Shown here one piece after another: positions 26,957 through 32,971 of a stretch of DNA of 32,971 nucleotides; within the stretch, counting starts at the first letter, position 1; each line of letters starts with the position of its first letter. The translations under genes and the position numbers were made by a program. The notes beneath the pieces are model-generated. The model was not told the origin of the DNA, made no database searches, and was given only the letters and a program-made list of their open reading frames with translations. The stretch comes from Flavobacteriales bacterium (lineage in GTDB: Bacteria; Bacteroidota; Bacteroidia; Flavobacteriales; Flavobacteriaceae), in contig SGZG01000015.1 of assembly GCA_004214185.1 (NCBI GenBank), positions 1 through 32,971 on the forward strand, given 5' to 3'.

Positions 26957-28006
26957 TTAAAAAAGAGCGTTCAACATTGTTTCAGATTTTTTTAAAATTT
27001 CTTTCCATTCCTTTTCTGGATCACTTTTTTGTGTTATTCCAGAACCAACATATAGAGAAAGCACATCGGATTTAAGGTTAAAACATCTCAAATTAACAAA
27101 CGAAAATGATCTGTCATTTTCTATTTGACCAAGAAAGCCAGAGTAAAAAGATCTGTCGTGATTTTCAGATCTGGAAATTTCTGCAAAAGCTTCATCTTTA
27201 GGAAGCCCCGCTATGGCTGAGGTCGGAAATAATACATCAACAATTTCTTGGCAAGATGCCTCTGAGGTCCCCTTGAACTCAGTTTTTAGGTGCTGAATTT
27301 TCCCTGCCGAAACCGTTACGGTTTCCCCAATCTCCAGAGAGGAGCATATAGGTTTGAGATTTTCATAAATTTCATCTTTCACAATTTTTTGTTCTTCTAT
27401 TTCTTTTCTTGTCCAACTTTCACTTTTTATAAATTTTGAACCAGCCAAGGCCATTGTAGTAAGGTTCTTGTTTTGTTTTTCAAACAACAGCTCTGGACTT
27501 GCTCCGACCCAATAGCCTTGATCTGGATGAAAGAACATGTAGCAGAAAGCATCATCATAAGAATCTAAGATCTTTTTAAATGTTTTTAAGCAGTTTGATT
27601 CAGGGTATTTAAAAGAGAACTTTTTTGAGAAAACTATTTTTAATAGTTTTTTTTGTTTAATTTTTTTTACTAGTTCTTTTATAGAGCGCAAGTAACTGTT
27701 TTTTTCTGTTTCAGAAACTAAAAAATTTGAGGGTGTTTTATTTGATTTTTCAAGCCTTTTGTTGGCAATATATTTTGTTTTTATTGTGATCTCGTTTTTT
27801 ATTACATACCCTTTTTTATTGTTAAAAGGTATTAAAAAAAAAGAATTATCAGAGATATTTCGAAAATCTTTATTGGTAGTCCTTCCGGAGTGAAAAGTTA
27901 AATCGCATTCAAAAGGTTTTCTGTACAAGATAAAGGGTTTGTTTTTTCTTTCAAACAAAAGAACGTTTTCAAAAAATTTTTTGTTTGACACTTTATCTAA
28001 ACTCAT
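26957..28006 (-). CDS. menF: isochorismate synthase
   Basis: Isomerises chorismate to isochorismate, the entry step of menaquinone synthesis. The 349-residue chorismate-binding protein shows VGASPELLFEK, TMALAGSKF, FPTSAIAGLPKDEAF and NHDRSFYSGFLGQI, and a C-terminal YVGSGITQKSDPEKEWKE segment. An in-frame ATG at 28057 would add 17 residues, but I chose 28006: it overlaps the menG stop as ATGA and the upstream stretch lies inside menG. Entry-step assignment to menaquinone, not siderophore, rests on the men neighbours. Confidence 0.92.
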   Translation of the reverse strand: MSLDKVSNKKFFENVLLFERKNKPFILYRKPFECDLTFHSGRTTNKDFRNISDNSFFLIPFNNKKGYVIKNEITIKTKYIANKRLEKSNKTPSNFLVSETEKNSYLRSIKELVKKIKQKKLLKIVFSKKFSFKYPESNCLKTFKKILDSYDDAFCYMFFHPDQGYWVGASPELLFEKQNKNLTTMALAGSKFIKSESWTRKEIEEQKIVKDEIYENLKPICSSLEIGETVTVSAGKIQHLKTEFKGTSEASCQEIVDVLFPTSAIAGLPKDEAFAEISRSENHDRSFYSGFLGQIENDRSFSFVNLRCFNLKSDVLSLYVGSGITQKSDPEKEWKEILKKSETMLNALF

Positions 28007-28725
28007 AATTTTTTTTTTGCAATGTAAATTGTTGATGCGCCAAGCATCTGTGGGCATATGTTGACAGATTCAAAACCACAACTTTTTATGATTTTTGCAA
28101 AATCATTTCCCGAAGGAAATTCTTCAGCTGATTTCTGAAGATATTTATAGGCTTTTTGGTCTTTGGAGAAAAAAGAACCAATTAAAGGGATTGCTGTTCT
28201 ACTAAAAAGTAAATAGAAAAATTTAACAAGTTTGTTTTTTGGAACCGATGTTTCGAGAATAATTAAAGATCCATTTGGTTTTAATACCCTAAAACTCTCT
28301 TCAAGTCCTTTTTTTAGATTTTGAAAATTTCTTACCCCAAAACCTATTGTAATTAAATCAAACTTATTATCGTCGAAACTTAGGTTTTCAGCATCTCCGC
28401 TTATTAAGGAAATTTTGTCATTTAAATTTTTATTTAAGATTTTTTTTCTCCCAACCTCAAGCATTTTTTCCGAAATGTCTAATCCTATTATTTTTGAATT
28501 ATTGATATTTGAAAGCTCTATCGCTATGTCAGCAGTTCCTGTTGCAATGTCAAGGATGGTTTTTGGATTGAGTTTTTTGGAAATTTTGTAGATTTTTTTT
28601 CTCCACTTTACGTCATTTCCTGCTGAAATCAACCTATTGAGTTTATCATATTCAAAAGAAATTGAATCAAACATTTTTTCAATTTGTTTCTTTTTTGAAG
28701 AATTTTGATTTTGATAAGGCTTCAT
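28003..28725 (-). CDS. menG: demethylmenaquinone methyltransferase
   Basis: SAM-dependent C-methylation of demethylmenaquinone, the last step of the pathway (UbiE/MenG family). The 240-residue protein begins with a FDSISFEYDKLNRLISAGND segment, has the SAM-binding loop ILDIATGTADIAIEL, GLDISEKMLEVG and the family motif FDLITIGFGVRNFQN. It is the first men gene in transcription order, 43 nt after the septoil-like gene, and overlaps menF by 4 nt. Confidence 0.94.
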   Translation of the reverse strand: MKPYQNQNSSKKKQIEKMFDSISFEYDKLNRLISAGNDVKWRKKIYKISKKLNPKTILDIATGTADIAIELSNINNSKIIGLDISEKMLEVGRKKILNKNLNDKISLISGDAENLSFDDNKFDLITIGFGVRNFQNLKKGLEESFRVLKPNGSLIILETSVPKNKLVKFFYLLFSRTAIPLIGSFFSKDQKAYKYLQKSAEEFPSGNDFAKIIKSCGFESVNICPQMLGASTIYIAKKKL

Positions 28726-28768
28726 TTTCAGAATAGAAAGTAAATTTAACTAATTCGTTTAATAGCTG

Positions 28769-29101
28769 TTAAAATAGTAAGTGTTTTTTTTCAGAGTTCT
28801 TCCACTTTGCCTGATATTTTTTTTTGACAAAAAAGATTTTTAAATCAGCTTGATACTCATAGTCGCAAAAAAAGATTTTTTTGTCAGAATCGTATTTTTT
28901 ATTGGTGAAAAACCACAGACCAGAGTTGTTCTTTATCTCATATGGTTTCGAAACTTTATAGACATTTAGGTCAGCTTTATAGTCTTTGTTGGTTACAAAA
29001 ACATTTAGATCAGCCATATAGGAATACGGGACAGTGTAAATTTTTTGAGATTGGGCAATGCTAACATTTAATAAGACAAGCAGAAAAACAGATTTTTTCA
29101 T
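28769..29101 (-). CDS. small exported protein resembling the 7(1) septoil-knot (ex-DUF6150) family
   Basis: A 110-residue protein with a signal peptide (MKKSVFLLVLLNVSIAQSQ) and a mature part made of about six imperfect units of 12-17 residues, for example KIYTVPYSYMADL, NVFVTNKDYKADL and KIFFCDYEYQADL; the pattern is [KN][IV][YF]xxxxxYxADL. This alternation of short strands with YxADL turns resembles the family formerly DUF6150, for which a 7(1)-knotted fold has been described. I assign it by pattern only. The function is unknown. It lies between the Gfo/Idh gene (34 nt) and menG (43 nt) on the same strand, but nothing links it biochemically to menaquinone. Confidence 0.7.
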   Translation of the reverse strand: MKKSVFLLVLLNVSIAQSQKIYTVPYSYMADLNVFVTNKDYKADLNVYKVSKPYEIKNNSGLWFFTNKKYDSDKKIFFCDYEYQADLKIFFVKKKYQAKWKNSEKKHLLF

Positions 29102-29135
29102 CTATTTAAATGTTTCAAAAACAATGCCAATAAAG

Positions 29136-30584
29136 CTATATTTTCCAGCCCTGCCTGTAGTTTCTAGTTACAAATTGATTTGCTTCGGGAAGGTTTGTAA
29201 TCTTCATGTTTTCCCCATCCCATAAAAGTTTTTTTCTAGCATAAAAATCATACCCACCATTAGAATTTTCTTTTCTTAGCATATAACTTCTAATAGCTAA
29301 ATTACCCATGAGAACAGTTTCAGTCATTGGGCCTGCATAATCAAATGAGGAAGTTAATTCTCTGTGTTCTTTGCTATTAAACCCAGCTTTACAAGCGTCT
29401 ACCCATTTTCGTTGATGTCCGTATTCAGGCTCGGGCATTTCTTCAATCTCAGGCCCAAACTCTGTATTCCCGTCGTATAAATAAAGCTTTGGCATTAGCG
29501 GGGAACTATCATTTATGTTGGTTGAAATAATTCCTTTATCACCAATCATTAAAACACCATTTAAACTGTCCTCACCACCAATGTCGCTATTTGCTGGAAT
29601 AATATCTGGGTGAGGAGGTCTAATCCCACCGTCAGTCCAAGTTAATTGAATTGGACTTTTACTTTTTTTCGTAGAATCAAAATTTAAAGTAATAAGGGAT
29701 GAAGGTGGGCATCCTTCAGGATGATAGTCTGGACTCCACATTTTTGTAAAGACACTTCCAACACTACACTCTGCACTTTTTGGGTATTTGAGGCCGAGTG
29801 TTCTAAATGGAATGTCTATGAGGTGGCATCCAACATCACCAAGCGCTCCAGTTCCATATTCCCACCATCCCCTCCAATTAAAAGGGTGGAGGTTTGGTGT
29901 ATATTCTTTCTCACTTGCAGGGCCCAGCCAAAGGTCCCAATTTAAAGATGCAGGCTTAAGACTTGCGTTTGGACTTGGCATTTCAACTCCTTGAGGCCAA
30001 ACAGGCCTGTTTGTCCAAACCTTAACTTCAGATATTTTCCCTACTCTTCCTGAATCAACCCAGTTTTGAACCATTTTTAAAAGAGGGTTAGAACCACCTT
30101 GGTTACCCATTTGAGTGACCACTTTTTGTTTTCTAGCAAGCTTAGTAAGCATTCTAGCTTCTCTAATATTATGGGTTATTGGTTTTTGAACGTAAACATG
30201 TTTGTTTCTTTCCATTGCATAAAACGCTGCAGGACCATGAACATGATCTGGAGTTGAAATTGTGACAGCATCAATATCCTTTTCTATGTCTAGCATTTCG
30301 CGGTAGTCAGAATATAATTTTGCTTTAGGAAATCTCTTAACTGATCTAGATGCACTTCCTGAAAAATCAACATCACAAAGAGCCACTACACGCTCTCTTC
30401 CATTTACTGATGCGTTAGCAATATCACTAATTCCTTTTCCGCCAGATCCAATAGCAGCAAGGTTAAGTTGATCGCTTGGAGCTGTAAATCCAGTTCCACC
30501 CAAGACATTTCTTGGTACAATAAAAATTCCTGACCCAATAGCAGATTTTTTGATAAAATTCCTTCTTGATTTGTTAGATTCCAT
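29136..30584 (-). CDS. Tat-exported Gfo/Idh/MocA-family oxidoreductase
   Basis: A 482-residue NAD(P)-dependent dehydrogenase-like protein. A twin-arginine signal (SRRNFIKKSAIGSGIFIVP, residues 6-24) points to export folded with cofactor. The Rossmann part begins LAAIGSGGKG, and the conserved KP pair is in YVQKPIT, where the usual Glu is Gln but the catalytic Lys is kept. The C-terminal domain has GALGDVGCHLIDIPFRTLGL with the conserved Asp and His. Such secreted members in Bacteroidetes and Planctomycetes are thought to act on sugars or sugar derivatives, but the substrate is unknown. It follows an exported peptidase on the same strand; no carbohydrate-degrading genes are visible nearby. Confidence 0.9.
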   Translation of the reverse strand: MESNKSRRNFIKKSAIGSGIFIVPRNVLGGTGFTAPSDQLNLAAIGSGGKGISDIANASVNGRERVVALCDVDFSGSASRSVKRFPKAKLYSDYREMLDIEKDIDAVTISTPDHVHGPAAFYAMERNKHVYVQKPITHNIREARMLTKLARKQKVVTQMGNQGGSNPLLKMVQNWVDSGRVGKISEVKVWTNRPVWPQGVEMPSPNASLKPASLNWDLWLGPASEKEYTPNLHPFNWRGWWEYGTGALGDVGCHLIDIPFRTLGLKYPKSAECSVGSVFTKMWSPDYHPEGCPPSSLITLNFDSTKKSKSPIQLTWTDGGIRPPHPDIIPANSDIGGEDSLNGVLMIGDKGIISTNINDSSPLMPKLYLYDGNTEFGPEIEEMPEPEYGHQRKWVDACKAGFNSKEHRELTSSFDYAGPMTETVLMGNLAIRSYMLRKENSNGGYDFYARKKLLWDGENMKITNLPEANQFVTRNYRQGWKI

Positions 30585-30648
30585 AGTACGACGTTATACA
30601 TACAAGATAGATTTTTGTAGCAAAGAATCAAAGGGGAATTAGCCTAAA

Positions 30649-31587
30649 TTACAAATGAATTCTTGTAGGAGTATCTTTACCAGAAATAATAGATTCTGTT
30701 CCTTTAGCTATAGCACTAATAGTTTGTGTAATTGTCTGAATGTTTAGCGTGTTAGGCTCATCACTAACTTTATGATAATCTAAATCTTTATCCATTGGAC
30801 TAGTGGAAAAAGTATGTGATGGAATCCCTAGTCTAGCTAAAGAAGCATTGTCTGACCTGAAAAACAAGTTATAGTCTTTGTATGGATCAGGATATAGTTT
30901 AAACTTTGAAGAACTTAAATTTTTCTGAATTATTTTACCAAAGGTTGATCTTTCAAAACCAGTTAACCATGCCGTGTTAGCCCCAAAGGGAGACTCTTTA
31001 CCTATCATTTCTATATTTATTCCAGCAACGATCGATTCGGGTGAAATTGTATTTCCAAAATAATTTGAACCAACTAGTCCCATTTCCTCTGCTGTAAAAG
31101 CAACAAACAGAATGCTTCGAGTGTTGAGTTTATTTTTTTTAAAATACTCAGCTAATACTATCATTGCAGCAACACCAGAGGCATTGTCATTTGCACCGTT
31201 ATAAATTAAATCTCCGGTCCCGCTTGACTTTTTGCCTAAATGGTCATAATGAGCTGAAATTACGACGATTTCATTCTTTTTTTCATTACCCTCCAAAAAT
31301 CCGATGACATTGAAAAGAGTTAATTCTTTTTTCGAAGATGATCGCTTATTTATATACTTGAAAGTTTGCCTATAATCATCATCATTATAAAAATCAAGAC
31401 CAATTTTTTTAAATTGAGTTTCGATATATTTTGCAGCTTTTTCAATGCCTTCTTCACCTGCTTTTCTGCCCTGCATTGAATCGTTAGCTAAGGTATATAT
31501 GTGTTGTTGTACAGAACGTTCATTAATAATCTGTGAGAAGGAGTTGTAGAAAGCCAAAAAAAATATAATACGAAGAAATAATTTCAT
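30649..31587 (-). CDS. exported M28-family metallopeptidase
   Basis: A 312-residue zinc aminopeptidase-like protein. The start at 31587 gives a clean signal peptide (MKLFLRIIFFLAFYNSFSQ) and forms an ATGA overlap with the small upstream gene; an in-frame ATG at 31626 would add 13 residues lying inside that gene. Metal and catalytic residues are visible: AHYDHLG, GANDNASG, FTAEEMGLVGS, INIEMIGK (Glu where the Streptomyces enzyme has Asp) and GIPSHTFS. A PA-type insert is absent. It probably releases N-terminal residues in the periplasm or outside; specificity is unknown. Confidence 0.9.
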   Translation of the reverse strand: MKLFLRIIFFLAFYNSFSQIINERSVQQHIYTLANDSMQGRKAGEEGIEKAAKYIETQFKKIGLDFYNDDDYRQTFKYINKRSSSKKELTLFNVIGFLEGNEKKNEIVVISAHYDHLGKKSSGTGDLIYNGANDNASGVAAMIVLAEYFKKNKLNTRSILFVAFTAEEMGLVGSNYFGNTISPESIVAGINIEMIGKESPFGANTAWLTGFERSTFGKIIQKNLSSSKFKLYPDPYKDYNLFFRSDNASLARLGIPSHTFSTSPMDKDLDYHKVSDEPNTLNIQTITQTISAIAKGTESIISGKDTPTRIHL

Positions 31588-31742
31588 TTGGAGAATTTTT
31601 TTATAGCCTTTAAAATTCCAGCACAAGCGTCGTATTTCTCTTCTTTTTCTAATTTATATAGCTCTTGATAAAGTTCGTTCAAAGGAACTCCTTTTTGAAG
31701 CTTATCAAAATATTGTTGAAAATATTTTTCAGATGTACTCAT
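31584..31742 (-). CDS. small 52-residue protein coupled to the M28 peptidase
   Basis: The minus-strand frame starts at the ATG 31742-31740 and ends at TGA 31586-31584. The product begins MSTSEKYFQQYFDKLQKGVP and contains LNELYQELYKLEKEEKYDAC and ends KAIKKFSK. It is rich in Lys, Glu and Tyr, looks wholly helical, has one Cys and no signal peptide. The stop overlaps the peptidase ATG as ATGA, the same coupling used by other genes here, which supports it being real. I do not recognise the family. It is the first gene after the 62-nt gap that follows cotH. Confidence 0.7.
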   Translation of the reverse strand: MSTSEKYFQQYFDKLQKGVPLNELYQELYKLEKEEKYDACAGILKAIKKFSK

Positions 31743-31804
31743 ATATTATATATCGACAAATAAGATACTAAAAACCAAAAATCTGTCAAATAGACAACTT
31801 TATG

Positions 31805-32971
31805 CTAAAGCCAAGTATTGAGCCATTCCATTCTGGCATTGATCCAATTTTTTAAATGCTCAACATAACCATGGTGATTATCAAATCTTTCTGGCACGGG
31901 CCAAAGCTCAACATTAGGGTCTAATATCCCTGGGTACAATTCAAAGTTTTTTGCTTGTGATACAGAAAGGTATGCCTCAAATTCATCAATTTTAGTCTGA
32001 AAGCTTGTTAGATTACTATAATAATAATCGAAACGTTCTCTTACAGCATCTTTAAAATAATCGTCTTCAAACATTCTTTTATACCAAGGACTTCCGCTTT
32101 TAATCCAAAACCCTTCGGGAAATTCTGCTGTAGAATAATTTACATTTCCAAAAGCTAGGTCATAATCCCAAACAGGACCCATTTTAATTTTTTCACCAGG
32201 CACATAACTAAAGTAAATGCTAGAAAATGATGCAGCATCCTGATTTTTAGATATTTCATTTACAATGTAGTAATCAATGAAACTATCCAGGTCAATATAG
32301 GATCTGTATCCTGAGTCAGGATCTTTAAAGTCTTCACCAAAGAGGGCAGACTCAAAGTTATCAACATGATCTTTTATTAAGTTATATTCTTCAGAACCAT
32401 AATCAATGCCAGGCTCTTTAATATTAAAAACAGTGTCACCATCTTCTACATTTTGACTAACATCACCTTTCCAATATCCTGATGAGGATTTAAAAACAAT
32501 ATCCTCTTCAAGGTCAACTCTTCCATGGGCATAAGTGTCAATTTCTACAAGGTATCCTTCATCTCCTATATTAACTCTGTTTTTAGATTCTTCAACTTTT
32601 TGACCAATTAAATAAGTTCCAGCGTGCTCATTATTTATAAATAATTCTACATATTCAGCCTGAGGAACATAGTCAAATCTACTTATATTAGCCATTTCTC
32701 TAACTATTTTATTTCTAATAAGAGAAGGATCAGAAATTTCAGCTAATAAAACCCATTTTTTATCTTTAGGCATATTTAAGACTTCAGTCTTATCTCCAAA
32801 TTTAATTTGGTAAGGTTTTTTCCCCCATATGCCACCTTGCCACCAAGTTGAATTTCCTCTTCCTTTAATTTTCATATCAGTTTCAGATAGATCTGAAAAA
32901 ACACCCTCTCCAGAAATATGGACGCTTCCTTCAACATAATCTTCCTTGGAATCAATTGGAATTCCCGATGT
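31805..32971 (-). CDS. CotH-kinase-like protein, 5' end beyond the window
   Basis: The frame is open from the right edge to the TAG at 31805 (388 codons). An internal ATG at 32875 is not the start: the sequence before it (SKEDYVEGSVHISGEGVFSD) is the conserved lead-in of the family. Motifs are IKGRGNSTWW, KKPYQIKFGDKTEV, KKWVLLAEISDPSLIRNKIV, ELFINNEHAGTYLIGQKVE, the catalytic-site GPVWDYDLAFGN and a DLDSFIDYYIVNEI helix. CotH phosphorylates spore-coat proteins in Bacillus; Bacteroidetes homologues are usually secreted or surface proteins of unknown target. Signal peptide and any extra N-terminal domains are outside the window. Confidence 0.88.
   Translation of the reverse strand, partial: TSGIPIDSKEDYVEGSVHISGEGVFSDLSETDMKIKGRGNSTWWQGGIWGKKPYQIKFGDKTEVLNMPKDKKWVLLAEISDPSLIRNKIVREMANISRFDYVPQAEYVELFINNEHAGTYLIGQKVEESKNRVNIGDEGYLVEIDTYAHGRVDLEEDIVFKSSSGYWKGDVSQNVEDGDTVFNIKEPGIDYGSEEYNLIKDHVDNFESALFGEDFKDPDSGYRSYIDLDSFIDYYIVNEISKNQDAASFSSIYFSYVPGEKIKMGPVWDYDLAFGNVNYSTAEFPEGFWIKSGSPWYKRMFEDDYFKDAVRERFDYYYSNLTSFQTKIDEFEAYLSVSQAKNFELYPGILDPNVELWPVPERFDNHHGYVEHLKNWINARMEWLNTWL

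Noticed and set aside
28007-28057. 17-residue N-terminal extension of menF
   Set aside because: It is encoded inside the end of menG and does not resemble the family; the ATGA overlap at 28006 is the natural start.
31588-31626. 13-residue N-terminal extension of the M28 peptidase
   Set aside because: It would place charged residues before a clean signal peptide and lies within the coupled small gene.
31762-31789. TTGACA-16-TATCTT arrangement upstream of the 52-residue gene on the minus strand
   Set aside because: It resembles an E. coli sigma70 promoter, but Bacteroidetes primary sigma uses TTG/TAnnTTTG, and no good -7 match occurs here.
31783-31799. Short inverted repeat TTGTC...GACAG after cotH
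   Set aside because: The stem is only 4-5 bp and the T run is interrupted; too weak to call a terminator.

Overview
The window comes from the chromosome of an A+T-rich member of the Bacteroidetes, most likely a marine Flavobacteriia-type bacterium. Evidence: an IPExxxVDY-family protein next to pyk; an OmpA protein with thrombospondin type-3 (TSP3) repeats; a long PurF paralogue beside a PfkB kinase; a short MenE; TAnnTTTG-type -7 promoter boxes instead of sigma70 hexamers; frequent TTG/GTG starts; and few obvious Shine-Dalgarno sequences. It looks like ordinary chromosome. I saw no insertion sequence, prophage, CRISPR, tRNA or rRNA. No gene-less stretch exceeds 300 bases; the longest, 79-233, holds only a weak candidate terminator.

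Layout. 1-78 is the first 26 codons of an APC-type amino-acid permease leaving the window on the left. lepA (minus) and dusB (plus) diverge from a short region with a -7 box on each side. A minus-strand run acpP-fabF-IPExxxVDY-pyk-rbfA-permease (8123 down to 3099) combines fatty-acid synthesis, glycolysis and ribosome maturation. Divergent from acpP is a tightly packed plus-strand run purN-rnhA-pfkB-purF-like (8265-12133). A Mn-type superoxide dismutase converges on it. Then on the plus strand come an AddA/RecB-like helicase-nuclease, an abundant-type OmpA porin, and an AddB-like nuclease. The last starts 12 nt after a strong intrinsic terminator that follows ompA.

From 20076 to the right end everything is on the minus strand. 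Reading in the direction of transcription from the right edge: a CotH-kinase-like protein (truncated by the edge), a 52-residue small protein, an exported M28 peptidase, a Tat-exported Gfo/Idh/MocA oxidoreductase, a small secreted protein resembling the 7(1) septoil-knot family, then the menaquinone genes menG(ubiE)-menF-menD-menB-menA-menC-menE, hemolysin III, and a SOUL heme-binding protein. The men block covers chorismate to menaquinone except the MenH step and the DHNA-CoA thioesterase, which are not in this window.

I did not find a clearly new multi-gene system. The items most worth following are the septoil-knot-like protein in front of the menaquinone genes, the tiny gene translationally coupled to the M28 peptidase, the absence of rnc from the fabF-pyk block, the terminator between ompA and the AddB-like gene, and a 13-T tract that runs into a TTG start codon.
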